Under the pieces are notes generated by a model. The model had not been told where the DNA came from and searched no databases. It saw only the letters and a program-made list of their open reading frames with translations. The translations under genes and the position numbers were made by a program. A stretch of DNA of 64,000 nt. Origin: Castor canadensis (taxonomy: Eukaryota; Chordata; Mammalia; Rodentia; Castoridae). Below, piece by piece: positions 22,265-34,300 of the stretch. Location of the stretch: assembly GCF_047511655.1 (NCBI RefSeq), contig NC_133398.1:39499638-39563637 (forward strand). Reading direction: 5' to 3'. How positions within the stretch are numbered: the stretch's first letter is position 1; every line of letters begins with the position of its first letter.

Positions 22265-22396
22265 GAAGTGGGATCTGGGTTTGGTGTTGCAACGCTGTAA
22301 TTGCAGCACTTGTGAGGCCAATGAAGATGGATCACAAATTTGAAGCCAGTTGGGCTACATAGTGAAGACTCTGTCTCAAAAAAAAAAAAAAAAGTG
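22265..22396 (+). repeat. B1-like SINE
   Basis: GGGTTTGGTGTTGCAACGC to GAAGACTCTGTCTC and an A run. Confidence 0.7.
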
Positions 22397-22609
22397 AGAT
22401 CAGTTTTGTTTTTGCATTTCACTGATGCAGAAGACAATGGTGGTCTTGGACTAGAGTGAAAGCACATGTGATTGAGAGAATGGGACTGCCTGAGATGTAT
22501 ATGAGATACAACCATTACTGAGCTTTTAAACTTTTTCTAAATTGTGGTATCCTGTTTTAATTTGTTTTTCTCTAATCACTAATGAGTTTGGACGTTTTCT
22601 TTTTTGCTT

Positions 22610-22725
22610 CTTTTTCTTTTTGAGATAGGGTCTCACTATGTAGCCCAGGCTGGCCTCAAACTCGTGATCCTTCTGTCTTAAACCTCCAGAGTGCTGGAAT
22701 TACAGGTGTGAAACTCACCAGCCTG
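22610..22725 (-). repeat. B1-like SINE
   Basis: TTTTGAGATAGGGTCTCACTATG to GCTGGAATTACAGGTGTG. Confidence 0.82.
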
Positions 22726-22949
22726 AGTTTGAAGATTTGGTGATCTTTTGAGTTTCCTCTTTTTAATCTGCTTATTCATATCCATTTCCCATTTTTCTGT
22801 TGGGGATGCTGTACTTTTCTTATGGTCAGTTTCTTGTATATTGTGCACAGTAACTCCTTGGCAGTTTCAGACATTTAAGTTGACTTCTACACATCAATTC
22901 TATTAATTTTGTCCTTTAGTGAACATAAATCCTTGTTTTTCTCAGACAG

Positions 22950-23280
22950 GGTTTTTTTTGGGGGGAGGGTAGGGGCAGTACTGGTAGTACTTTGAACTCA
23001 GGGCCTCTCTCATACTTGCTTGGCAGGCACCCTACCACCTGAGCCACTGTTTTTTGTGTTGAGTATTTCTGAGATAGGTTCTCACAAACTATTTGCTCAA
23101 GATGGCTGTGAACCTCAATCCTCTTGATCTCTGCCTCCAGAGTATCTAGGATTGCAGAAGCCACCAATGACAGGGTCTTGCTATTATAGTCCAGGCTGGC
23201 CTCAAACTCAAACTACTACTCCTACTTCAGCCTTCCAAGTGCTAAGATTACAGGCAAACACCACCATGCCTACCCACAAA
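22950..23280 (-). repeat. Dimeric SINE plus B1-like SINE
   Basis: TACTTTGAACTCAGGGCC to TTGCAGAAGCCACC, then GACAGGGTCTTGCTATTATAG to CACCACCATGCC. Confidence 0.78.
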
Positions 23281-23360
23281 TTCTTAATTTTGATGGGTCA
23301 GCTTATCAAATAAATTTTATTGCTTTTACAAATACCAGGAGTATGAGTCTAGGTCAATCA

Positions 23361-23886
23361 GGAGTATCACATATTTGTTTTTAAATTTTTATTTTATTCA
23401 TATGTGCATACAATGTTTGGGTCATTTCTTCCCCCTTACCCCGCCCCCTCCCTTACACCCCCCCTTACCCCTCGTTACCCGGGAGAAACTATTTTGCCCT
23501 TATCTCTAATTTTGTTGAAGAGAGAGTATAAGCAATAATAGGAAGGAACAAGGGTTTTTGCTAGTTGAGATAAAGATAGCTATACAGGGAGTTGACTCAC
23601 ATTGATTTCCTGTGCGTGTGTGTTACCTTCTAAGTTAATTCTTCTCGAACTAACCTTTTCTCTAGTTCCTGGTCCTCTTCTCCTATTGGCCTCAGTTGCT
23701 TTAAAGTATCTGCTTTAGTTTCCCTGCATTGAGGGCAACAATGCTGTCTAATTTTTGAGGTGTCTTACCTATCCTCATACCTCCCTTGTGTGCTCTCGCT
23801 TTATCATGTGATCGAAGTCCAATCCCCTTGTGTTTGCCCTTGATCTAATGTCTGCATGAGGGAGAACATACGGAGAATCACATATT
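23361..23886 (-). mobile_element. 5'-truncated retroposon (L1 3'-UTR type), copy 2
   Basis: Closely similar to copy 1 over about 400 bp, and about 85 bp longer at its 5' end. The direct repeats GGAGTATCACATATT (23361-23375) and GGAGAATCACATATT (23872-23886) differ at one base. Confidence 0.75.
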
Positions 23887-23954
23887 AATTTAAATAGGGT
23901 AATTTAAGTTTGTTATTTTTTTCTTTTTGTGGAAAGGTTTTATTTAAAGACAAC

Positions 23955-24050
23955 TAGGGCTGGGGGGGTGTGACTCAAGTGGTAGAGTGCCTAACAAGAT
24001 GAAGCCCTGGATTCGATCTCCAGTACCACACACATATACACACACACAAC
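23955..24050 (+). repeat. tRNA-like SINE monomer
   Basis: GTGTGACTCAAGTGGTAGAGTGCC to CTCCAGTACCACACAC. Confidence 0.75.
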
Positions 24051-24299
24051 TTAACAATAAGCAGGGGTTGTAGTAATAGGGGATTGGCTAGGTAAACAAG
24101 TAAGGGGACTCTAAAAGAATACAGGATAAGCAGCTCTAAGGAGCACCCATTCCCTGGACAGCTGACAGTGTCCAAGGAAGAGCCCAGAGTAGAGTCAAGG
24201 ACATGCCTGGGACTCACAGAATGGCAAGGAAATGGCCAGACATCCATCTTCTAGGGTGCTGGTGAAAGTCATTCTTAGTGTCTCACAGAAGCACTTCAC

Positions 24300-24512
24300 T
24301 TTTTTTCGGTACCAGGGTTTGAATTCAGGGCTTCATGCTTGCTAGGCAGGCATTCTACCACTTGAGTCACTCAACAAGCCCTTTTTTGTGTTGAGTATTT
24401 TTGAGATGGGGGTCTTGCAAACTATTTGCTTGGGGATGGCTTTGAACCTGATTCTCCTCATCTCTGCCTCCCAAATAGCTAGGATTACAGCTGTGAGCCA
24501 CCAGCACCCAGT
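24300..24512 (-). repeat. Dimeric SINE
   Basis: GGTACCAGGGTTTGAATTCAGG to GTGAGCCACCAGCACCC. Confidence 0.85.
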
Positions 24513-24514
24513 GG

Positions 24515-24870
24515 AGGAACTTCACTGTAATTCACCTGCAAGGAATGTTGGAGAAGTTTGTAGCTACTGGACACCATACACTGCAACAGTCAGGCAATGA
24601 AGAAGCCATGTGCACTGAAGGAGCGCCTGGCACTGGAAAATCTGCTCGCACCACAGAAGCCTAGTCACCTGACACTCCAGAAGCAGGAAGTAAAACCCTT
24701 ACCTCCAGCATCATTTCTCCAGTGTCCTCGACTGACAAGCTTAATATGTGCCAGCTGACAAAGGATAAGTGTTTAAAGTACCCCACTCAATTTCACAGAG
24801 CAGGAAAAAAGGATGAATTTAGAGCTGAAAAGCAATACATTTATCACTGGCACACTAGAGAACCTACTCA
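24515..24870. repeat. Unresolved old interspersed repeat
   Basis: Phrases TGCCAGCTGACAAAGGATAAG and AGAGCTGAAAAGCAATACA feel like a mammalian interspersed-repeat family, but I cannot name it. A SINE at 24300-24512 may interrupt it. Confidence 0.3.
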
Positions 24871-25029
24871 TTATTTTCCAAACTTGTAAATAAATGTAAG
24901 TAAGCCATTTATCCTGCCTGTCCTATACAAAAACACTTTACATGGTACAATAAAATTTATGACAGGTGGTAAGTACAGTGCTTGGACAGAGATTCATAGC
25001 TGTAAACACATCATTTTAAAAAAGTCCAG

Positions 25030-25260
25030 ATGATGGAGTAATACTCAGTGCTAAAAATGAATGAATTATCAAGCCATGAAAAGACATGAAGGAAAATTAA
25101 ATGTACATTGCCAAGTGAAGGCAATTTAACAGGATATAACCATATGATTTCAACTCTCCTGATAGTAGAGGAGGTGATATGGGATATGGGAATGCTCTGT
25201 AATTTACACTCAATTTTGCTATGAACTGAAAACTATTCTAACAAATAGTTTATTAATAAA
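25030..25260 (+). mobile_element. Old L1 3' end, internally deleted
   Basis: Phrases such as GATGGAGTAATACTCAGTGCTA, AAGCCATGAAAAGACATG and CTCAATTTTGCTATGAA are typical of mammalian L1 3' ends as I remember them. The middle of the usual sequence is missing. No ORF. Confidence 0.65.
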
Positions 25261-25590
25261 AAATAAGGCCAGGTGTGGTAGTGCATGCCTATAATCCCAG
25301 CACATGGGAGGCTCACATAGGAGCCTAGGCTAGATTATGAGACCCTGTCTTAAAATAAAACCAAAAAAACAAAACAATATACACAAAAAACCCCTTTCCA
25401 GTCAGTGTGGTGTTGCATGCCTATTATCCCAGCACTTGGGATGCTTAGGCATGAGGATGGCAAGTTTGAGGCCAGCCTGGGCTACATAGTAAGACTCTCT
25501 TAGAAAAAACAATTAGGGATAGAGGTGAGTTTGCCTAGCAAGTGTGAGATCCTGAGTTCAAAGCCCAGCACTGCCAAAAAACAAAGACTT
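25260..25590 (+). repeat. Three SINE units in tandem
   Basis: Two B1-like units (GGCCAGGTGTGGTAGTGCATG; GTCAGTGTGGTGTTGCATGCC), then a tRNA-like unit ending GTTCAAAGCCCAGCACTGCC. Confidence 0.75.
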
Positions 25591-25699
25591 TTTCCCAAAA
25601 GAAAAATTCAGGCTCAGATAGCTTCACTAGTGAATTCTACCATTTGTTCAAAGAATGAACACCAAAAGAAAAAAAAAATTACCTGGGAAGCTTTTAAAA

Positions 25700-25980
25700 A
25701 TCCAAGTACCAGCTGTACATTATGGCAAATGCCTACAATCCTACTAATCAAGAGGCTGAGGCAGGATGATCTGTGTTTGAGGCCAACCTGGGCTACGCAT
25801 GGAGACCCTGTCTCAAAAATAAAAATCCCAAAACAGAGTTAAGGTATATGGGTGCTAGATGTACATGGGTCAGGGATTGGGGATGTGGCTCAGTGGTAAA
25901 ATGCTTGCTTAGCATGTGTGAAGTCCTGGGTTTGATCACCAGCACTGCCAAAAAAATAAAAATAAAAACAAAAACAAACA
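25700..25980 (+). repeat. B1-like SINE, then ID-like SINE
   Basis: CCAGCTGTACATTATGGC to GACCCTGTCTCAAAAAT, then GGGATTGGGGATGTGGCTCAGTGG to CACCAGCACTGCC. Confidence 0.75.
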
Positions 25981-26119
25981 GTACATGTGCCGAATTTTTA
26001 TTTTCTTGCTAGGCAAGCGTTCTATCACTTTAGCCAAGTTCCAGCCCCAAATTTTTATTCTCTATTGTACCATTTCCACTCCTGCCCAACTCTCAGGGTG
26101 ATATATTAAGTTCATTTTT

Positions 26120-26435
26120 TTTTGGTGGTTCTGAGGTTTGAACCAGGTCTTTGCACTTGCTAGGCAGGCACTCTATCACTTGAGCCACACCTCCAAACTA
26201 GGACTGATATATTAAACCCCAAGACCAGACAGGCATGAGTGGCTCATGCCTGTAATTCTAGCTACTCAGGAGGCAGAGATCAGGAGGATTGCAGTTCAAG
26301 ACTAGCCCAGACAACAAAAGCAAGACCTGACCACAAAAATATCCAATACAAAAAAGGGCTGACGGAGTGGCTCAAGTGGTAGAGCACCTGCGTAGGAAGC
26401 ATGAAGTACTGAGTTCAAACCCCAAGGCTACTAAT
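26120..26435. repeat. Opposed SINEs (minus monomer, then plus dimer)
   Basis: Minus: GGTTTGAACCAGGTCTTTGC (26120-26205). Plus: GACAGGCATGAGTGGCTCATGCC to CAAACCCCAAGGCTAC (26225-26435). Confidence 0.8.
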
Positions 26436-26734
26436 AGTTATTTTGAATCATTAGTGCATAAGTAATAGCTAAATTAATGGGTGTGAGATATCTTAAGCAG
26501 AGTATAAATTGGAACTATAACAGAACAAATATTTAAGGGGCTAAGTAAAAAAGAGTCCATGAAACAGAATTAATGGCCAAATGGAAAAACTCAGAGAACT
26601 CAGAGAAGCCAATAAGCAGATAATGATGAGTATTTTAACACTGCTCCCATTGGAACACTTCTTGAGAGGGTGAGGTCAGTGAGGGTGGGACAAGGTTAAA
26701 TACATGTCTCATCTCCACCTACAACTAGTCAGTA

Positions 26735-26930
26735 AACTTTTTTTCTTTGGTGGGACTGGGGTTTAAACTCAGGGCTTCACTGCTTGAACCACACCTCTAG
26801 TCCATTTTGGTCTGGTTATTTTGGAGATGGGAGTCTCATGAACTATTTGCCTGGGCTGGCCTCAAACAACAATCCTCTGTATGTCAGCCTCCCAAGTAGC
26901 TAGGATTACAAGCACGAGCCACTGGCACCC
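26735..26930 (-). repeat. Dimeric SINE
   Basis: GGGACTGGGGTTTAAACTCAGG to AGCACGAGCCACTGGCACCC. Confidence 0.83.
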
Positions 26931-27194
26931 AGTTGAGAGTAAACTTTTGAAGAGTATAACTATGACTATGTATTCTCTGGGGTACTACAGAGACTTATGC
27001 AGTTAAATGTTCAGTGTTTTTTAGTCTGATTTGCAGACATGAAAAGCCAATGGATGTGGCACCGTATTTGTCAAGCTAGGTTAGAGGGAGAATGCTGTTG
27101 GTGAAAGAATGAATGATAAATGGAGATTATTAAAGACCCTGAAGTTGGGCAGCAGTTTGGATCTGCTGTATATTACCATCCAAGGCACCTTACA

Positions 27195-27500
27195 AATGTC
27201 TTGCCTTGGTGACACTTGCGTGTAATCCCAGCTAATTGGGAGGCAGAGGTCAAAAGAACTGTGGTTCTAGGCCAGTCCAAGCAATAAATTGTCAAAACTC
27301 CATCTACAGGTTGTGGTAGCAAATATCTATAATCCTAGCTATGAGAAAGGTGTATGCAGGAGGACCAAAGTCCTGCCCAAGGCAAAAACATGAGACACTA
27401 TCCAAAAAGTTACAACTCAAAAAGGGATGGGGATGTGGCTCAAGTGGTAGAGCGCTTGCCTAACAAACATAAAGCCCTGAGTTTACCCCTAAAAAATAGC
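27195..27500 (+). repeat. SINE cluster
   Basis: B1-like halves (CTTGCGTGTAATCCCAGC; GGTTGTGGTAGCAAATATC), then tRNA-like GGATGTGGCTCAAGTGGTAGAG. Confidence 0.72.
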
Positions 27501-27739
27501 ACATTGTAGTTAATACTGTTCTTAAGACCATTACCTCAACTATTATTCACAAAAGCTTTTGTGAAGACACAATTTTACTAATAAGGAAACAGGCATTACA
27601 GAAGTCAAGTAGACTACTTAATAGTTAGTAGATGGCAGACCTAGGGCCCAAACCCAGACAATGCTACTGGTTAAATTTGATTTCTGTAGTAGAAATTTTA
27701 GGTTGGAGTGATATTAAAACTATATCCTTTTGAAAAATA

Positions 27740-27745
27740 TTTATT
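27740..27745 (-). promoter_or_regulatory. CHMP5: CHMP5 candidate poly(A) signal AATAAA
   Basis: TTTATT on the plus strand, about 620 nt past the stop codon, implies cleavage near 27,710-27,730. A second AATAAA at 28090-28095 could make a shorter 3' UTR. The interval 27,745-28,362 is AT-rich and free of SINEs, as expected of a 3' UTR. Confidence 0.5.
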
Positions 27746-28362
27746 GAGTATAAATAAATGTCCTATACATTAAATATCAAGAAATATTCATTATTGATTA
27801 CAACTCAAGCTATAATACTGTGGAAACCATAGAACCAAAATATCCACTTCATGACACAATAGTGATAATTCCATTCCAATATTGGACACAGTAATGATTT
27901 GCTCACAAGACACAAGAAAATCTATCAAAAAGGGCCACCACTTTAACCCACCAATAATATAACAGAAAATGGTTTTGAGTCATAATATGAATAGTCTCAA
28001 AAATCTCATCTTTATATTATCAATTACTTAGGTCACAATGAGACTGTAGACCTACACTGTCATAGAACTTAGATTCTCATCTCCTTGGCTTTATTTCAGA
28101 TTATTATTAATAAGTGAAAACAAGTCATATAAAGTCAAAGATACTTTTAAGTTAGTCTGCCCTAAGACAAAAAGAATCCAATTTTAGTACAAAGAAAGCT
28201 CCCCCAAGCAATGTTTCTTAACGGAAAAAGTAATCATCAAGGAGCAGTGAAATTAACCTTTCCTAGAGAAAAGGAATCTAAATTTGTTACGGCAAATTTG
28301 GAAACATTTCCTAGTCCCAGAATATGTATGTGTTTTACATGATGAACTTGACTGATGCAAGT

Positions 28363-28413
28363 TTATGAAGCAGGGATCTGTGGCAATCCAAATTCATCCA
28401 CCAGAACTCCATC
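28363..28413 (-). CDS. CHMP5: CHMP5 coding exon 8 with stop
   Basis: 51 nt after [23 protein letters not shown], then TAA at 28365-28363. The 3' UTR continues leftward. Confidence 0.95.
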   Translation of the reverse strand, partial: DGVLVDEFGLPQIPAS

Positions 28414-31359
28414 CTGCGAAAAGGAATCAAGGTTTAGTGACAAAATTATTCATTTGAATATTTTTAAAATTACATTTATTAGTCAAAACTCATTTTCAAG
28501 TGTTTAATCAATGAAAGCCAAATCCCACTCAAGACAGTAATAATAGCTTTTTCATGAAAGTTGTAAAGGGGGACATGATGAACAAGAAAAAGAACCTGAA
28601 AAAAATCAAAAGAGGTGATCCTTTGCAGGGTAAAGAGTGAAAGAAAAGAAAGAATTGTAAGAGTAAACCTAAATAGGGAAAGAAGAGGCTGGAAGGGTCA
28701 AGGAAGAAGAGTTAGTTCTTGCCTCTAGATTCACATCTTCACTTTGACCTTTAAAGTGGAATAATACCTTTTTTAGCCTCCCAAATCCTTGAAGGGGCAG
28801 TGCTAAGACCAGAGATAGGACTGGATGGGTAGTCACTTTCACCTCATGCTATACTATAAAATCATAGGCACTGATGCCACTATCAACAAAGAAACCCAGG
28901 AACCTGTGATCTTCTAAAAGTAGAAATAACACAGATGCTTTAGGAAAGTATCTACTAGGGAATTGAAAAGGTGAGTTACCCAGAAATGAAAAAGTCATCT
29001 AAATGTTAAATAATTATAAAATTATTTTAAAGCAACCAGCATACTTGGAACTTGAAGAGACCAGAGAGGTGGGAGAAGGTGGATGGAATGGGTGGGCAGT
29101 AGAGAAAGTTAACACTGCCTACCCCAAGCATAAGGTAGAAAGGAGGAATATAAGAAGATGTATGTTCACAGAAACCAGCTATAAGGGACCTAAGGATTAC
29201 TTGTTCCAACCAAGAAGAATGATGTTCAGAAATAAGATGTGAATTTCTAATTTATTCAAAATTATATAGCGAATAAAGGCAGAGCTTAGACTGGCTACCA
29301 CTCAAACACTGTGTCAAGGGTCCAGCAGAATGGCTCCCACAAAGAAGGGTGGCGAGAAGAAAGGTCATTCTGCCATCAACATTCACAAGCGGCTCCCTGG
29401 AGTGGGCTTTAAGAAATGCAAAGAGATCTGGAAATTTGCCATGAAGGAGATAGGGACTCCAGATGTGTGCATCGATATCAGGCTCAACAAAGCTGTCTAG
29501 ATCCAAGGAATAAGGAATGTCCCATATCGTATCTATGTGTGGTTATCCAGAAAACATAATAAGCATAAAGAATTGCCAAACAAGCTCTATACTTTGGTGA
29601 CCTATGTCCCTGTTACTATGTTAAAAAATCTACAGTCAATGTGGATGAGAACTAACAGCTGAGTGAAAATAAAGTTATAAAACTGCCAAGAAAAAACAAG
29701 ACAAAACAACATTCTGTCAACTTCACTGTGCATACTCGATGAGCAAAACCAGGACCAAAAATGTCTAGTAAAATAGAAAAAAATGAAGTTACACTAAGAA
29801 CTAAGGTGAATAAAATGTTATAAGCAGTAAAATATTTATAATGACAGCTATGTAGATTAGGACAGGCTTTGATATTTGCAAAGTTCTTTACATATAAGAC
29901 ATAAGTTGCTCTATACAACAATTATATGACATACTTGTAATTATCTACATTTTATACATGCAAGGAAGACCTCAAAACAAGTGGTCTGTTATAGTTAGTT
30001 CTAGAAATCCTGATTCCCTTACCTTGTTGAATTATTCTTTCTACATTAAAATTTATATTTAAAAAAAGTAGAGATTAAAAAATTCACCCAGTAATTATTT
30101 ATTGTGTCTAAAGAGTGGGACTTCTTTAACACTGCCACCCAAAAGACAGGCATGGTAATGTATGCCTGCAGTACCAGCCACTTGGGCAGCTGAAGTTGGG
30201 CAACTGCTTGAGTCATCTTGGCAACATAGCAAAAAAAAAAAAAAAAGGCTGGGAGCATGGCTCAAGTGGTGATGCACCTGCCTAGCAAGTGCAAGTCCAA
30301 AAACAAATCAATACTAGATGTGTTGTTGATGCTTCCCTAGGAAATTCTACATTCCATAAATGGTACCCAGTTCTAGCTCACAAGGGTGATTATGTATATT
30401 TATACAAATTATCACTGTAAAAAGACATTCCTGAGCCTCATTGGCACTATTTATACAGCTTGTTCATTATCTAATGCAGGAAAAAAAGGCTTTCAAGGGT
30501 TCTCAAAAATAACTCTGCCAGATGCTGGTGGCTCACACCTGTTGTCCTAGCTACTTGGAAGGCTGAGATTAGAAGGATCAAAATTTGAGGTCAGCCTGGG
30601 CAAAACAGTTCATGAGACCTCCATCTCCAAAATAACCAAACCAAATGGACTGGAGATATGGCTCAAGCAGGAGAGTGCCTGCTTTGCAAGTGGGAAGCCC
30701 TGAGCTCAAACCCCAATCCCACACACACAAAAGGGAGCAAATAATAACCAGGACTGCTTTTCCTTGTTCTAAATGCAAGAATAACTTTTAAAATCTAGCA
30801 TGGTGGAGCACACCTGTAATCCCAGTACTTGAGAGGTTGAGGCAGCAGGAACATTAATTTGAGGTCAGCCTAGGCTACTTAGTGAGATCCTATCTTAAAA
30901 ATGACTATCCTTTGGATTCCCAGACTGGTGAGCATAAAACTTTTACCACGTTACATAGAAATATAAGCAGAAAAGGCATTCACCTTGTTTTTCGTGTCTG
31001 TGGGAACACCTTCTGGAATTGCAGGTGCAGATGCTGCTTCATCCAAGTAAGAGCTATCTTCATCAGCTAGAAGCTCATCACCAAGTGCATCCAATTCTGA
31101 AATTCAAACAGGCAACATTTCAAAAAAATATAAGCAAGAAAACTGGCAACGAATGATTAGAAGTTAGTCAAATTAGTTTGTTATTTTTTCTATTTTCTTA
31201 AAAGTTAGCCAAATTATTTGTAATGAGATGAAAATTTAAATACACAGGGAAAAAGATTACTAATTTCTACTTTTAAAGTAAGAGGGGCTGGAGGTATGGC
31301 TCAAGTGATAGAGCACCTGCCAAATAAAGCTTGAAGTCCTGAGTTAAACCCCAGTACCA

Positions 31360-31392
<33 letters not shown>

Positions 31393-34300
31393 AATTGTCA
31401 AGGAAATTGACATATAAAATCTTATGAAAAATAAAAAGCAAAATAAAACAAATCAAGCAATTCCTCACAAGTTTATAGTGTTCTACATGTGATGAGAAGA
31501 GTATGGTTTGAATTTGCTAGTTTAAACTAGAAAACTGACTATAATAAAAGTAAAACATCTCTTTCATTTATTAATGAATGAAAGAAAGCAGTGAAAGGAG
31601 GCATGAGATTGTTGCATATTATGTAACTATTACATGAAATCAAGCTATATGAATAACTATGGCAAGTGAGTTAGAAGTAGACGCGAGGAATGATAATAGC
31701 AGGTTGAGCCTCATAAGGGGAAATTCAAAACAAAATAAAAGAGCAAATGAATATGTAAAAATGGTTCAAGGCAGTAACAAATAGGAGGGAGACAAAATGA
31801 GGGTGGGAGGTAGAAGGAGAGAGGAAGGGGGGACAGGGAGAGGAAGAGGAAGGGAGAGGGAGAAACCAGTATCTTGACAGGGGCATCATTCAAAAGAAAA
31901 ATCCAGCTGGGTGCTGGTTGCTCACACTTGTAATCCTAGCTACTTGGGAGGCAGATGATTCCGCTAGGTGGGAGCCAGCACAGGCAAATAGTTCACAAGA
32001 TCCTATCTTGAAAAAACCCAACACAAAAAAAGAGGGCTGATGAAGTGGCTCAAGTGGTAGGGCTCCTGTGTAGCAAGTATGAAGCCCTGAGTTCAAACCC
32101 CAGTACTACCAGGAAAAAAAAAAAAAATTCAAAAGAAAACTCCAGTGTAGAGTGGTTCCATCATCTATCCAAACACTCATACTAGAAACTGACAGACATC
32201 TTTGACACATCTCCATATATAAGCAAGGAGTAAGTCTTATCCATTCACCCTCCTAAAATTTCTTCAATCTATTTCTCTCTGTATTTTCTACCACTATTAT
32301 AGTTTCAGTCACCAGCATCTCTACTGTGACTATAGCTAGATTCCTCTCCCTGAGGCCACTCAACAATACTTCCTACATTTTTGTGCTAATCCCTACTCAT
32401 CCTTCAGATCCCATGCTTGTCCCCCACTACTGACTAGGTTTGTATATCTCATACTTCTTCCCTATTATGTGTGTTCTCGTAATTAAGAATTACAGCAGGC
32501 AGTTTATATTTCTCCCACTTTGAGGAGAAGCTTCATAAATGCAGGGATATTAGTTTTCTTCAATGCTGAATCCCTAGCACCTAGTTAGGTGCCTAGCATG
32601 TATTAGATCCATACTGAGTGTGCGTCAACTACTGTTTCTTAATTTGCTTTGCTATTCTGAATGGACTCCAAGTATTGACAAAATCAAAAGGAAAATAGCA
32701 GGGAAAGGCCAAGTTGAGGACACTTATAGATACCAAGCAGAAGATCGGCCTTTGCTTGAACCTTCCTACAGAGTTCTTTCGCCCCAGTGGTCCCGCAGGT
32801 GCAAGTCTGATACACAGCTGCCTCACAGGCTCTTTGCCCAGAGATTGTACCATAAATTAACAATCAGGTAATCCTGATAGGAAATTTCACAAGCATTTGG
32901 GAAAAGGCAGTTGTTTCTTTCAGACTCAAGAACTAATTATGCATAATACATTGCTTTTCTCAGAACTTACCTGCTTCTAGGTCATCTTCATCTAATTCTG
33001 GGGTGCCGTAACTTCGACTCAGTGCTTCTTGGATTTCATTTGCATCTTCCATCATATCCTCTAGCTGGTCTTGTAAATCCTACAGAAATACAGGATATAT
33101 TTTCACATATGACGTATGTAAGAAAGGGTTTCCTTTATTTTTAACCATTTTCTTCTAACTACCCTCTTCCCCAACATTCTCCTTTGAACCTTAGAGATGA
33201 GCAATTTAAAAAATAATAATGTACATAAAATGCAAAGCATATAATCAGTTCTCAACAACTGTTAGTTTACCTCAGTGACCTGTCCTTGGCTAGTGACTAG
33301 TTTTAGCAAACAACTGAGTAGCTACTTCTCTAAAGGCTTGAATAATTCCGTAATTCTTGAATGTCTTTGTTTTTGGTGCTAGGAATTAAACCCATGGTAT
33401 TGTGCATGTGATGCACACACAACACTGAGCTACTGCTCCAGTCCAAATTTTGGACTCCTTAATGAGAAGTAATGTCTCCAAGGCCATTTATAAAATGGGA
33501 TTATTGAGAGCCATCTCATAGGGGCACTATAAAGATTTAGTGCAATTATTATGAAATACTAAGCACTCTATTATATATTTACTATTGTGCTAAGGATATG
33601 CAGATGTGCATTCTACACAGAGCAAAACTAATTGGTGTTGATAATGTGTAAGATCCAAATTAGCACCATTTTTCCGTCAGGATTTTTTAGAGCAATGCAA
33701 GACATTTGAAAATTCCTTCCTAGCTTCCTGGTGTGTTTTTCCACATAAAAGTAGAAAGGGCAGAAAGTAAAATGGAGGGAAAAAAAAAGTAAAGTAAAAG
33801 CTTTGCAGCCAGGTATGGTGGCATACAACTGCAATCTTAGCATTTGAGAGGTGAAGGCAAGACAATCACAAGAGTTTGAGGCCAGCCTGGACAATATAAC
33901 AAGGCCCTGTCTCAAAAAATCACCATCACACAAAGAATTATCAGATTAATCTGTCTTTAAGTTGATATAAATTAATACTGTATAAACATACAACAGCAAC
34001 ACAAATACATATAAGCACTAAGTTAAAAAGAACATTGATGTACTAATACACAGAAATTTAAAAATAAAAAGGATAAAAACATAGCTATACACACATTCAC
34101 AAAGGCAAAATTTAAAAAATTAAGAGCTGCAAACCAACGAAAATGTTTTATGAGTATTTTAGGAAAATAATTCTACCAAAACAAATTAAAATAGCCTGGC
34201 CTAAGGAGTTAAAAAAACTTTCCACCTATCAGGCTGGCAATCAATTAGGGGACAGAAAAGGGACATTTAAGAGAGGAGATAGGGCGGGGGGACGTGGCTC

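Larger units (their letters stand above)
17111..27700. other. NFX1-CHMP5 intergenic region
   Basis: No protein-coding gene recognised. It contains SINEs of both orientations, a U4 retropseudogene (18451-18517), a CA-rich microsatellite (19877-19998), an L1-type 3' fragment (19585-19665), a retroposon with a target-site duplication (23361-23886), an L1 3' end (25030-25260) and an unresolved old repeat near 24515-24870. Segments 20790-21290 and 26440-26730 look unique. Confidence 0.6.
28414..30983. other. CHMP5 intron 7
   Basis: Holds the RPL31 retropseudogene, a MIR-like fossil (about 29815-29990) and SINEs at 30140-30300, 30520-30735 and 30790-30900. Segment 28414-29310 is unique, with nothing recognised; the two opposing short open frames near 29003-29242 look fortuitous. 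Confidence 0.6.
31097..32970. other. CHMP5 intron 6
   Basis: A SINE with a run of 30 A's (31285-31390), a purine-rich GGGAGA stretch (31795-31865), a SINE dimer (31900-32130), and unique sequence 32130-32970 with nothing recognised. Confidence 0.6.
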
